15,721 bases of DNA from CAJBLF01 sp964560855. GTDB lineage: Bacteria; Patescibacteriota; Gracilibacteria; Absconditabacterales; Absconditicoccaceae. The notes under the pieces were generated by a model. The model saw only the letters and a list, made by a program, of their open reading frames with translations, ran no database searches and had not been told where the DNA came from. Shown here piece after piece: positions 1-9,522 of this stretch (positions are counted from its first letter, which is position 1; each line of letters starts with the position of its first letter). Position numbers and translations under genes: made by a program. The DNA lies in assembly GCA_964560855.1 (NCBI GenBank), contig CAZLLU010000018.1, positions 1 through 15,721 on the forward strand, read 5' to 3'.

Positions 1-548
1 GGCAACGAAGAGATTCATTTTTCATCCATGAGATTAAATGCCTCTTCATGAGAGATGCCTATTTTTCCAGTGATCAGCTGTCCTCTACGAATATCTCCCA
101 AAAGGCTGAATTGATCCAATCATTCCAGATCTTGCGGTTTGAATATGGTAATGGCTTTCCCTTGATCATCAATCATGATGACACAATTGTGCGCTCTCTT
201 GTGGATAATTCCCAACGCATCTCTGATAGTATTCGTAGCAGTGACGGTGATAGGCGTATCATAGTGAATATCAGCAGATTTGATGAAAGCAATGATTCTT
301 TTGAGCGTTTCCAAATCCATATCCTGAGGTAAAACAGCCAATCCTCCATAACGCGCCAAGGTCTCGGCAAGCCTCTTTCAGGAAACAGCATTCATATTTG
401 CGGCCACGATAGGGATATGTGTTCAAAAAGAAACCGTAGGCATTACGTCCATTTCCAATCTCGATTTACCCTCAAAATAGTTTTGAAACAAGAATACATC
501 TTCATACGTAAGCTCTTCATGCTCATATAATGGATTGTTGAATTTCAT
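1..548 (-). CDS. guaB1: GuaB1-family IMP dehydrogenase/GMP reductase, N-terminal part (3' end outside window)
   Basis: The first 182 residues of an IMP dehydrogenase-like enzyme of purine nucleotide interconversion. The start of the TIM barrel is seen: LTYEDVF near residues 13-19, IPIVAANMNAVSGKR near 45-59 and GGLAVLPQDM near 68-77. A CBS-domain region follows, with DTPITV and IHKRAH. The AVSGKR, LPQDM and IHKRAH signatures resemble the GuaB1 (IMPDH-related type 1) branch, a member of which is reported to act as a GMP reductase in mycobacteria, so IMP dehydrogenase activity should not be assumed. Four in-frame TGA codons (residues 42, 57, 143, 178) read as Gly; residue 57 is a family-conserved Gly. 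The ATG at 548 is supported by an AGGAAA ribosome site 7 bases upstream. The active-site Cys loop lies beyond the window edge. The gene is divergent from the dCMP deaminase gene. Confidence 0.9.
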
Positions 549-555
549 AAGAAAA

Positions 556-561
556 TTTCCT
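556..561 (-). promoter_or_regulatory. Ribosome binding site of guaB1
   Basis: AGGAAA on the minus strand, 7 bases before the ATG at 548. It supports that start. It is one of the few Shine-Dalgarno-like sites in the window; most genes here have only A-rich leaders. Confidence 0.5.
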
Positions 562-638
562 AAAAAAAATAAATATTTCTGAAAACAGACTACCATTTTT
601 CCTCGATTTTACAATATATATTCCCATCCAAAAACCAT

Positions 639-667
639 TTGACATATTATAGACAAAAAAATATAGT
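639..667 (+). promoter_or_regulatory. Sigma-70-type promoter of the dCMP deaminase gene
   Basis: A perfect -35 TTGACA (639-644), a 17-base spacer and TATAGT (662-667). Transcription should begin near 674, giving a leader of about 28 bases before the ATG at 702. It excludes the in-frame ATG at 638-640, which lies within the -35 box, as the start. Confidence 0.75.
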
Positions 668-701
668 ACAAATACATCTTTTACCTTTTACAATCTGTAA
701 A

Positions 702-1193
702 ATGAGTGAAGAGTTATATGTACGTCCCACACGAGATGAGTACTTTATGGAAGTAGCAAGGACCGTAGCCAAGAGAGCTACCTGCGATAGAGGCAGAAGC
801 GGTTGTGTGATAGCAAAGAATAAACAGATCGTCTGCACATGATATGTCGGCTCTCCTCCAGGACTAGCGCATTGTGACGAAATAGGTCATCAATTCAAGC
901 AAACAACGCATGAAGACGGCAAAGTGACAAATCATTGTGTCAGGACCGTGCATGCAGAACAGAACGCTATCTGTCAGGCAGCAAAGATTGGAGTTTCTGT
1001 CGATGGAGCCACCCTCTATTGTAAGATGACACCATGCAGAACCTGCGCCATGCTTATCATTAGTTCAGGAATCAAAAGAGTGGTTTGTGAAAAAAAATAC
1101 CACGCAGGGGCAGAATCTGAAGCAATGTTCAAAGAAGCAGGCATTCAGCTGGAATACTTCGATGAAAGTATAGAAAAATACGAAAAACAATAA
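702..1193 (+). CDS. Deoxycytidylate (dCMP) deaminase
   Basis: A 163-residue zinc-dependent cytidine/deoxycytidylate deaminase, expected to convert dCMP to dUMP and so feed dTMP synthesis. The zinc site is complete: HAE at residues 84-86 (His ligand, Glu proton shuttle) and PCRTC at 111-115 (two Cys ligands). The N-terminal RPTRDEYFMEVA stretch and the TGYVGSPPG-CDE region are typical of dCMP deaminases. Residue 47 is an in-frame TGA (840-842) where this family has Gly in a TGYNG-like motif, so the gene is whole only with TGA as Gly. Under the standard code it would look like two fragments. The start is fixed by the promoter at 639-667 and by the usual N-terminus. No clear Shine-Dalgarno site is seen. 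It ends in TAA, ahead of a terminator shared with the convergent PKD gene. Confidence 0.95.
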
Positions 1194-1205
1194 AACAGAA
1201 TAAAG

Positions 1206-1280
1206 AAAAAGACGGACAAGAGAGAAGAGATGGAATAAGAAATTTTCCCATCCATCTGTATCGATCTATTCCGTCTTTTT
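1206..1280. terminator. Nested-stem bidirectional terminator between convergent genes
   Basis: The outer arms are AAAAAGACGGA (1206-1216) and TCCGTCTTTTT (1270-1280), perfectly complementary over 11 bp. An inner hairpin pairs AGATGGA (1228-1234) with TCCATCT (1251-1257). The A and T tracts on the two sides suit termination of both the deaminase gene (plus) and the PKD gene (minus). Confidence 0.7.
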
Positions 1281-1284
1281 TATA

Positions 1285-4200
1285 TTATGAAGCTGATGTA
1301 CCTTCCGAAGATTCCTCTGCATTCTCTCTTTCCTGGTTCATCTTTGCTCTGACAGCGAAGACGATAACAAGGATAACAAAGGCTCCGACAAGTATTCATA
1401 GGATAATCAAAACGATCTTGAGCCAGCTCGAACCACCAGAAGCGTTTTCTGATTGAATCTGTTCAGATCCTTGGACAACCTTGATATCATTATCTGGACA
1501 TGCCTCACTCGCTATAGAATAGAACGCGAGGATCTTGCACATATTCGGCATAATGATAGTTTGCATATCCAATGGATCCACTTGATTGGTCTGTACTTCA
1601 GCTCATTCGGCAGCAAGATTCTTCTTGATGAGATTGATGATATCCTGAAGCACTGATTTTCTTTTGTCTTGCTGCGTAGCATTTTCTTGCGTAGTATCGG
1701 AGACGACAGACTCAAATTCTTTGAACAGTCACTCTACATCCACAGCGAGATTGGATGGTAAAATGGAGAGGATTTCAGCTTTCGCCAAATCGTAGACATT
1801 ACCTCCAACAGCTGCAGCTACAGCCTTATCAGTCAATTGAGTGAAGATATCTTCGAGCTTCGTTTTCTGTTCTTCAGTGAGCTTAACATCATATGTCTCA
1901 TAGAAATCCTTGACGGACACTACATTGGATTTTGTATCGACCTGATCGATGAGTCCATCTCTGAGACCGACCATCAACATCCTGAAATCAGCCAGATCAC
2001 CAGTACCTCAAACATCGCCCAAACTATTGATGAAATCATTGATAGCCATATAGATAAACTTGGTCTCAGCATCAAGATTTGCCTCGAAATCAAGGAACGA
2101 AACAGTGAAATCCTTGGAAACTTGAGTCGTATCTGTTTTGGTATAATAGATTCTTCCTATGATGGATTCATGTTTCGGTTCATATGCCTTGAGATAGAGC
2201 TCGTTACAGAGGAAGTCTTTGTCATTCTCTTTGGTGGTATCACCGTTGCTATCAAATGAGATATCTGTATCGACATAACAAGTTCCTTTGGAATCATCAT
2301 ACTTGATATAGAATAATATGCTATTACCGAGGTTCTTACCTACAAAGAAATCGACAGCCCCATTGGTGATGGAAACAGCAGGAATAGAAAGGATATGGAA
2401 GTCTCACATATTTTTTTCTCCAGTTGTCATAGTAAGCGTCCATCTCTTGTTTGCTATATTTGCATATTTATCAGTGACCTCCATAGAGATGAAATACTTG
2501 CCATAATCAGGATAATTGAACGTAAACGCATCGCCTGTCGTAGAAGTATATGTCGCATCTTTCTTGCATTCGGTCATACTGAAACAGATCGTCTTTTTAG
2601 CAATCTCGCCAAGACTTACATCCCTAAAGATAGCAAGTTTATCGAAAGTATCTGACAAGAGCATAGGCTTGAGTCCGCTTTTGACAACGATAGAACCTCA
2701 GACACCAATACCTTTGTATCATCTATACAATACAGCAGCTCTCGGTCTATATCAGAATTCATTTGGATCAGTATAGATATGGGTAACGCGATCAGATTTT
2801 GTAGTCATATCCCATGTTCCATCACCATCGAAATCGTATTGGATAGTCCTCTCTCTAATAAAGTCAGGTCTATCAGAGATGATTTTGGAAACAACATCAA
2901 AGGTCACTTCATCACCAATTTCTGTACTTGCGACATCTGATTTCAAAGTTACCAAAGGGATATCTGGTCTGCTGACATCTGGTGGGAAAAATACTAAAGG
3001 ACCGTTACCTATGATATCCTGATTATCCTGACTACCTTCATCGTTATCATACATGGTCACCCCGAACATAAATTCACCAGGGACTCTTGGAAGAGAGAAG
3101 AAAGCATACGGGATATTTCCTGGAGTGATTTTGGTCTCCAATGGTCTATTCGGATCATCCTTGTAATAATAATACCGCTTGAAGTAAGAGATGAAACCAT
3201 CTGAATCTATAGGATTGGTAGCACTGACTTTCACGATCAATGGATCAAAGGTATCATTGAAGATATCTTTTGCATTATTTTCTGAAAATCCGATACCAAC
3301 TTCATTTCCATATTGAGGAAAGAAGAGCACAACATTATCAAGTTTCGGTAAAGCATTGACGACCTTGAAATAGATTCTGGTTTTGTCACTCTTGGAAATA
3401 GTGGTATCTTCTGCCGTCAAATCGATATACATACATCAGAGTTCATTGAATTTATATTTGAATGTGGATTGTTTGTAGATCTCGCCGTTCTGAGGCTGGA
3501 AGAAGAATTGCATTCAGAGTTTCTCTCCCTTGGTATTGACTGACAAAGAAGGATCAACTGTGAATTCAGCATATCTATCTATCCTATATGCAGGAACGGT
3601 ACCGCCACTTCATTCGATATCAGGGCATTCATCACTTTGAGTCTGGATATTCGAGGTTTTATCTGTGACCGTAAATGCAGCTACCGGATAAGTCTTTTCT
3701 CCTACAAACACATTTTTGCTCACTTCATTTTCCATACCATCGACACCAGAAACCTTGAGGACAACTTTGTAGACACCTGCTTTGGTATAGGTATGCGCTA
3801 TCCTATCGCTTTGGATGGTTCTGGTATCCTTGTCAGCAAAATCCCACTGATAATTGACAATAGACTGATTGGTTTTTACTACGAAATTCATCGGATTACC
3901 TCGAGGAGTAGCAATAGGAACAATAAATATCTCAGGTCTCAAGGTTGATTTCACTTCTATATCTTTTTGGAGCTCTGCAATCTTACCATAGCTATCTCTT
4001 GCCGTGAGTTTGATAGTATGAGTGCCTACAGAATCAAACTGTACTCTGACTTTTTCATTGTTAGCTTCAGTATTGACGATCTTGGCTGCAGTAGGATCGG
4101 AAAATGACCATTCATACGAAAGCGTATCGTAGCCATTCGTCATATCGACGTCTGAGCTTACAGAAGCGTCCAGGATGAACTCTGAAGGATTTTTCCATGC

Positions 4201-5535
4201 ATTGCTTGGTGTGATAGTGAATTGAGGAATAGGATCCGTCGACTCTACATAAACAGAGAGCGAATCAGTATTGGTCTGGCCAAGCTCGTCCTCTACCGTC
4301 AATTTCACAGTATAGACACCAGGTTTCTTGAATTGCTGTTTAATGGATTTGCCTTGAAATGTATCTGTCTTATCACCATTTTCATCGAAGATTTCCCGTG
4401 TAAAGAGCTTGAGACTGGAGACAATGGAATATGAAGGAGTAGAATCGAACGCGAACGTCATGGAAGTATTTCCTTGTTCAGGCTGCTGTTTGATGATAGC
4501 GACTGGATCGGAAACAAGAACATAATATGTTTCAGTAAGTTTATTCGCTTCATTGTCTACCGTAGTCATATCGAGTTTATATTCACCCTGACCAGGCAAG
4601 ACAAGCCTCATTACGCCAGGCTTTCCGTCACCGTCCTTGACATAGGAGAACCCATCTTTGGAAGAGACCGTCCGAATATGTGAAAGGATCTGTCTACCTC
4701 ACATCGGCAAAGTTGCAGAGCCATCGAAGACAACGCCTTGTTCTGCTTCTTGGATACCGATCTTGACCTTATCAGATTTGGTAAGTTTCTGTCCGTTAGC
4801 ATAGACGACGATATTCGCAGTCTTCGGAGTTACGTCGATAGAAATAGTTTTTTCTCAATCGAAGATACCGTTCGTAGCTTGATTGGAACTTCTGACCGTC
4901 AAATGCACCTGATAATTTCCAGGATCATCGAATGTGGTATTGACGACTGGTCCGACACCGATAGTCGTATCATTGCCGTCTATATCCCTATAATATCGGT
5001 AGTAGTTTTTGCTTGGTATAGTATCATTGGATGGATCTACGCTCGATCTCGCATCAAAAGTTACCGTCAATGGTGCAGGACCTCATTGCGGAGAGACTTT
5101 TGCGTTGGCGATGACCGTATATTTGGAATTCACTTTTTTGACGATATCGCTGAATGGCTTGTAGCAGTTCGTCATGAACGAAGCAATCCTCGACTGATAA
5201 TCCGTACTAGTATAAGTTATCAGTCATTGAGTGATATCGAGACATTGCTGATAGGTTACCTTAAATCAAAAATCCTGAGGAAATTTTGGAAACACCACCT
5301 GGAAACTCGAGTTGAGCTCAGAGAATTTTGCCTGAGGGACCTGAGAGCCGATTTTGGATGCAGCCTCTATCTCCACAAACAGCGTAAGGATCTTGTTGTA
5401 ATCTGCCTGGATCTGATAGTTTGCAATATAGTCGTTGGGGATACTTGCGCTAATCTTCCCGATAAACAGGATAGCTCATAGCGAACATACCATCAACATC
5501 ACCTTGAAAATAGTCTTGGAAAACAACGATTTCAT
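1285..5535 (-). CDS. Large PKD-repeat surface protein with signal peptide and C-terminal membrane anchor
   Basis: One reading frame of 1416 residues once 17 in-frame TGA codons are read as Gly (residues 20, 90, 104, 151, 227, 279, 642, 674, 700, 928, 939, 946, 1044, 1176, 1269, 1311, 1380). Residues 1-30 are a signal peptide (Lys, hydrophobic core, ISA cleavage region). From about 146 to 613 there are at least five PKD/Ig-like repeats, shown by GPAPLTVTFDARSS, PGNYQVHLTV, PGVYTVKLTVED, GTHTIKLTARD and AGVYKVVLKVSG. Another PKD-like unit near 860-950 carries DFDGDGTWD, an acidic, possibly Ca-binding loop. The region after 950 is less repetitive and more helical. Residues about 1372-1396 form one hydrophobic helix, followed by a basic then acidic 20-residue tail, so the bulk should lie outside the cell. 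PKD domains usually mediate protein or glycan contacts; the ligand is unknown. No catalytic domain was recognised. It ends in TAA. Confidence 0.9.
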
Positions 5536-5616
5536 AAACATAGATAAGGGATAAATTCAACACATACAAACATAATGAAATCCGGAAAATGGAGCCAAAT
5601 TTTGGCATATAAAACG

Positions 5617-5645
5617 ATTATAGTGATTTTTGGGGCGTTTGCAAA
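5617..5645 (-). promoter_or_regulatory. Probable promoter of the PKD surface protein gene
   Basis: On the minus strand, TTTGCA (5640-5645), a 17-base spacer and a perfect TATAAT (5617-5622). The predicted leader to the ATG at 5535 is about 75 bases. The -35 box matches consensus at four of six positions. Confidence 0.5.
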
Positions 5646-5668
5646 AAAAAATGCAGGTGAAATAGGAT

Positions 5669-5696
5669 TTGAAAATCAAAAAGAAATACATACAGT
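5669..5696 (+). promoter_or_regulatory. Probable promoter of the FKBP-Nudix pair
   Basis: TTGAAA (5669-5674), a 16-base spacer and TACAGT (5691-5696). The leader to the ATG at 5728 would be about 25 bases, much like the dCMP deaminase gene. If used, it rules out the upstream in-frame ATG at 5575 as the start. Confidence 0.45.
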
Positions 5697-5727
5697 AGGG
5701 CAACTTTTATCCTTTACGATAAGGATT

Positions 5728-6258
5728 ATGAAAAAATTTATTTCACTATCTATTTTATCATTAATCAGTGTAGCACTCATGGGATGCGCAAAAGAAACAA
5801 TTGTAGAAAACGGCAACACCGTTACCGTAGATTACGTAGGTAAACTCCAAGACGGAACAGTATTCGATACGAGCATAGAGAGCGTCGCAAAAGAGAGCGG
5901 CAAATATATGACAGGAAGAAATTATGAAGAAGGATTGACCTTCACTGCAGGTGCAGGACAAATGATCGCAGGATTCGATCAAGGCGTAATCGACATGAAA
6001 GTCGGCGAAACCAAAACCGTAACTATCGAGCCAAAAGACGCATATGGTGAACGGGATGAAGCGAAATTGTTGACCATGAAAAAGGATCAGATCCCTGATG
6101 GCGACCAATATGAAGTAGGCATGCAAGTTATGTCACAGAACGGACAAATATTCAAAGTCTATGAAGTAAAAAAAGATGAAATTGTATTCGACACCAATCA
6201 TGAATTAGCAGGCAAGACTTTGATCTTCGATATCACCGTCAAAAATATAGAGAAATAA
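5728..6258 (+). CDS. SlyD-like FKBP-type peptidyl-prolyl isomerase lipoprotein
   Basis: A 176-residue FKBP-type cis-trans prolyl isomerase/chaperone, probably lipid-anchored outside the membrane. Residues 1-20 form a lipoprotein signal (MKKF, hydrophobic core, LMGC lipobox with Cys20), although Met at the -2 position is unusual. The SlyD-like FKBP fold follows: TVDYVGKLQDGTVFDTS near 33-49, AGAGQMIAGFDQGVIDMKVGE, then EPKDAYGE, the insert-in-flap region, and NHELAGKTLIFDI near the end. Such enzymes help secreted proteins fold, and its divergent neighbour is a very large secreted protein, which may be a client; that link is inference. The frame is open upstream to 5575, but the signal peptide, an AAGGA just before 5728 and a promoter at 5669-5696 favour the ATG at 5728. 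It contains no TGA codon despite many glycines. The Nudix gene follows after about 40 bases with no terminator between, so the two are probably co-transcribed. Confidence 0.92.
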   Translation: MKKFISLSILSLISVALMGCAKETIVENGNTVTVDYVGKLQDGTVFDTSIESVAKESGKYMTGRNYEEGLTFTAGAGQMIAGFDQGVIDMKVGETKTVTIEPKDAYGERDEAKLLTMKKDQIPDGDQYEVGMQVMSQNGQIFKVYEVKKDEIVFDTNHELAGKTLIFDITVKNIEK

Positions 6259-6300
6259 TACACAATCATATAAAAAAGGATCCAAACAAAAGAATATGCT

Positions 6301-6762
6301 ATGATATTTTATTTTTTTTCGTACCACAGAAAAATGATTTCCAGGGACAAGCCGGAGCATTTCATTCCAAAATTCGAGGTAGTAAGCTGTTTTGTGGAAT
6401 ACAATGATGAGATATTGCTCCTGCTCAGACAAGACTATAAACCAGAAGGAAATACGTATGGTGTTCCCGCAGGGAAAATAGATGAAGGAGAAACACCTGA
6501 TAAAGCCATGAAAAGAGAAGGATGAGAAGAAACGCAAATTGATCTCAGTGACGCAGAATATTTCGATACATTGTTCGTGACCTATCCCGACTATCAATTC
6601 ATCTATCATATGTATTCCAAGAGATTCGCCGAAAAGCCTAACGTAACAATCAACGAAAAAGAGCACAAAAATTACACGCGAAAAACGCCACAAGAAGCAC
6701 TAAAAATGGATCTTATAAGAGACCTCGATGAATGCATCAAGCTCTTCTACGACATCAAATAG
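6301..6762 (+). CDS. Nudix hydrolase
   Basis: A 153-residue Nudix hydrolase, expected to cleave a nucleoside diphosphate linked to another group; the exact substrate cannot be read from sequence. The Nudix box runs from G58 to I80: G58, E64, R72-E73 and E76-E77 supply the conserved metal-binding and catalytic residues. Position 75 is an in-frame TGA (6523-6525), read as Gly, lying inside the box. The usual Gly near the end of the box is Gln79 here, a small departure. With the standard code the gene would break in the middle of its active site. The start is uncertain: ATG at 6301 gives a hydrophobic, aromatic N-terminus (MIFYFFSYHRK), while ATG at 6334 gives a more ordinary MISRDKPEHF start; neither has a good ribosome site. 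It lies in the same direction as the FKBP gene and ends in TAG. Confidence 0.9.
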
Positions 6763-6786
6763 AAATCAAACTAGGAACAATAAGCA

Positions 6787-6822
6787 TAAAAAAAAACGAG
6801 ACTAACCCGTCTCATTTTTTTA
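6787..6822. terminator. Bidirectional terminator between Nudix and tsaD
   Basis: GAGAC (6798-6802), loop TAACCC, GTCTC (6809-6813), flanked by an A tract and a T tract. Read on the minus strand the stem extends through a G-U pair into the A/T tracts, so it is stronger for tsaD; on the plus strand that pair is an A-C mismatch. It abuts the tsaD stop codon at 6820-6822. Confidence 0.6.
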
Positions 6823-7908
6823 TTGATGCGTATATTCAAGTATTCAAGCCAACCCTATCATCGCAGCATTATCAGTAGAATAAACCTTTTTCATCGGTCT
6901 AATAAATGTTCAATGTTCAATTTTCAATTTTCAATATTCGTTTAAATATTCTCGCAATCTATCATTGCACGATACTCCACCAGCGAGTCATAACGTTTTT
7001 GCATTGAATGCGATACCTGCACGGACTAATTTCTTAATCATCACTTCGACAACAGCTTCCTGAAATTCATATGCAATATCACAGACAAGGCTCTCTGGAA
7101 CTTGCAATTTTCCATCTTCCAATCTTTCAATTTTTCCCTCTTCTTCCAATTTTTTCAAAAGGATAGAAACCTGAGATTTCATTCACGAAAAACTGAATTC
7201 GAAATTTTCCTTGGAAAGAAAGATACGCTTGAACTCAACGTCGCTATTTGGTTTTCACTGCAAAGCTTTTTCGAAAATCCGTTGTCCTCACGGATACGGC
7301 CCGCCAAGCATCCTCGCGACTTTATCGAAGCACTCCCCCGCCGCATCATCCAACGTGTATCAAATTTTTGCAATCCTATATCCTCAGAACGAATGAAAGT
7401 CAATTCATGGATTATCTTCACTTCACTGCGGCTTCAAGCTTCAAGCTTCAGGCTTCAAGCTGTCTACGTAGTAGATATCATTATGTCAGCCACTCGCAGT
7501 AAGCACGACAAGCGGGAATTGGATATCAGAAGTCTTTCTTTCTAATAATAAGGAAAAAAGATGTCCGTAGATATGGTTGACCTGCACCAGCGGTTTAGTG
7601 AAATATGCAGAAAAGAGTGATGCTACAGCTTTTCCTACGACTAACGAACCAGGAAGTCAGGGATGGGTCGTCACGCTGATGAAATCGACATCCTTGATCT
7701 TATCCAATCCAATATTTTTGATAACCTCCATGATCTTTTCGGAATGGAGTCTCGAAGCGATTTCCGGCACCACACCTCCATATTGTTGATGATCTGCAAT
7801 CTGCGAATACGCCAATAAGGAATCAACGAAAAAAGTATTTCCGTCAAAGCGAACAATCCCTACGGAAGTATCATCACAACTAGTCTCTATAGCTAATGTC
7901 TGTATCAT
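6820..7908 (-). CDS. tsaD: tRNA N6-threonylcarbamoyladenosine synthase TsaD (Kae1/YgjD)
   Basis: A 362-residue TsaD, which transfers the threonylcarbamoyl group to A37 of ANN-decoding tRNAs in the cytoplasm with TsaB/TsaE-type partners. The family hallmarks are in order: ETSCDDTS (8-15), GVVPEIASR (45-53), the metal-binding HIYGH (His112, His116), TASGGH (137-142), GYTLDDAAGE (183-192), DKVARMLGGPYPGG (195-208), SGMK (241-244), AGGVSCN, and TDNAAMIG near the C-terminus. Fourteen in-frame TGA codons give Gly, several at invariant positions (HPG84, SGG141H, G183xTxDDA, YPG207G, FSG242MK). This is the clearest proof of the recoding. Two departures from the family coincide with 7-bp tandem arrays: a roughly 28-residue loop insertion at about 149-176 and a short stretch at about 323-335. 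The flippase gene ends 16 bases upstream, suggesting co-transcription. Stop is TAA. Confidence 0.97.
6906..6940. repeat. Degenerate 7-bp tandem array inside tsaD (3' part)
   Basis: Five 7-base units: ATGTTCA twice, ATTTTCA twice, then ATATTCG. It encodes about residues 323-335 of TsaD (EYGKLKIEHG), a surface-type segment between the AGGVSCN and TDNAAM motifs. Two TGA (Gly) codons are created by the array. Confidence 0.8.
7431..7458. repeat. 7-bp tandem array inside tsaD (central loop)
   Basis: Four units of GCTTCAA, one with a single change (GCTTCAG). It encodes about residues 151-159, within a loop insertion between the SGGH and GxTxDDA motifs, where bacterial TsaD proteins normally have only a short turn. 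Confidence 0.85.
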
Positions 7909-7924
7909 AAAAAAAGAGAGAATA

Positions 7925-9478
7925 TTAAAGCGAAGTATCTACAGCAGCTTCTTCCACGGTCAATCCTTTCGCGATCTTTTTGATCGGACGAAGAGCTACA
8001 TATATTACAAAAAGATTAAGCAGAATAGCTACGACAAAGAATCGTAAGATATTGATTTCCCAGAAATGCATAATTGTATATCCTACAGCGGACATACCAG
8101 CCAAAATCAGGGCAAATTGCCATAAGATTTTCAAAGAGAATATCGGTTGTACTTTTTTTTGTTTTCCTATTCGGATAGCACCAATCATAAATATAAATTC
8201 TATAGCAAGCTGAGTGATAGTTCATCCAAGCAATCAATATCTTGGTATCATCCAGACTCACAAAGGTATACCGACCAATACTCACGCCAAATTTATAGGG
8301 AGAAGGACATTTTGTTTATCCACAGAGACAAACAGATAATTATATACTTGTTTGACGAAACTTCGTAAAAGCACTATTCACAAGAAAGGAAGCGCTTGAT
8401 TGGATCATCGTGTAGCCCGAGAAGCGAACGTTCACAAGAAAGCTTTTCCAGAGACCACGAGGATGATTTGATCAGCAAAAAGCCAGAAATTAACAGCAAT
8501 CATTCATCAAATAAAAATCATAAGCAAGAGAAGATTACCGATGCTTTTACGTTTATCTAATAATGAATAGCCTGATATTTTATGAAGCAGAGAGTTTCCT
8601 AGTGCTGAAGGAATGATCAAAAGGACCTCTATCAACGAAAGAGAAAGCGCTCGGAAACCGGAATAATCATGACCTCACGACGTAGGGAAGAACCAACCGA
8701 GGAACAAGAGCACAATCAAAGTATGAAAACTACTGAGATAATACGACACACCATATTGTCGGTTACGCTTGATGATATCTTTGGTAAATTTTCGATCGAA
8801 CTTGACCTTGAGCTTGAGCAGTTTGTTTGCACTGAGATGTATCTGTACGTTCTGTCCGATAGAACTCGCAACGACGGAAAACATAATACAACAGAAAGCA
8901 ACGATAGAAACTGTTGTCCCATCGAATGTCATATCCTTGAAAATAAAGAATACAGCAGGGATCAGGATAGCTATCTGAGAAAGCCTAGCAACAATCAAAG
9001 ATCGGCTCAATTTTTCCATTTTCCAAAAAATCTGAAGCGGTAGCTGCTGAATACCAGCATACATAAAGCTCGCAGAAAAGATCATACCGAACGGCAATCA
9101 TCGGACAAGATATGGATTCGACGTATACGCAGGAAGCAAATATGCTACCACAATCGCCAGAATGTATACTACAGACATAATGATCAATCTCGTACCGACG
9201 AATTTCCCATATTCAGACTTCAGCTCCTTATGCTCAGGATCTTTATTTTGATCCTTGATAGCTCATAAACGTTTGACCGCCAAGACATACAATCACAGAT
9301 CAGCCAACGCAGTCCAGATAGCAAAATATTTTAAAATCGTAGAATAATCTCCATACCTCAACGGTCAGAGATATGGCGTCATAATCTTGATAGTTACGAA
9401 TCAGAAAAGTGCGCTGATAATTCTTCCTATCAGCTGCCATACTGCATCTTTGATGACTAATCTATGTGAAGATACCAT
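7925..9478 (-). CDS. Wzx-type polysaccharide/lipid-linked oligosaccharide flippase (MOP superfamily)
   Basis: A 517-residue multi-pass membrane protein of the oligosaccharide flippase group, expected to move a lipid-linked sugar across the membrane. Evidence: many hydrophobic segments from end to end; an N-terminal region with YGDYSTILKYFAIWTALADL, a Gly, then LYVLAVKRLG, typical of these flippases; and a C-terminal IPRYG-LLGGTITQLA stretch matching the usual IPkyGilGAAiAt motif. Fifteen in-frame TGA codons supply glycines, including residue 26, the glycine after DL, and the IPRYG glycine. With the standard code only scattered short pieces remain. The ATG at 9478 follows the left 7-bp array flanking the S23 gene, and no clear ribosome site is seen. 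tsaD starts 16 bases downstream. No glycosyltransferase is nearby, so the substrate is unknown. Stop is TAA. A MurJ- or MATE-like relative cannot be ruled out from sequence alone. Confidence 0.88.
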
Positions 9479-9483
9479 AAACG

Positions 9484-9518
9484 GAATTCAGAATGTAAAA
9501 TGCAGAATTCAGAAAAAA
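9484..9518. repeat. 7-bp tandem array between the flippase and S23 genes (left arm)
   Basis: Units GAATTCA, GAATGTA, AAATGCA, GAATTCA and a decayed GAAAAAA. It is inverted relative to the array at 9892-9926, so the two flank the S23 gene as opposed arms. Confidence 0.75.
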
Positions 9519-9522
9519 TAAA

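Noticed and set aside
638..701. Upstream ATG extending the dCMP deaminase N-terminus
   Set aside because: It lies in the -35 box of a near-consensus promoter, and the extra residues do not match the family.
1837..2259. A 140-residue plus-strand open frame
   Set aside because: Antisense to the PKD protein gene; composition is that of a shadow frame.
4738..5481. A 247-residue plus-strand open frame
   Set aside because: It lies antisense to the N-terminal part of the PKD protein, has no recognisable domain and has no ribosome site.
5575..5727. N-terminal extension of the FKBP protein to the ATG at 5575
   Set aside because: It would bury the lipoprotein signal peptide and overlaps a likely promoter and the divergent promoter.
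6205..6693. A 162-residue minus-strand frame opposite the Nudix gene
   Set aside because: Antisense to a gene with an intact Nudix box; Phe/Cys/Ile-rich shadow composition.
8669..9043. A 124-residue plus-strand frame
   Set aside because: Antisense to the flippase; no domain and no transcription signals.
6820..9478. tsaD and flippase as decayed pseudogenes full of stop codons
   Set aside because: Every interruption is TGA, no TAA, TAG or frameshift occurs, and all motifs are intact.
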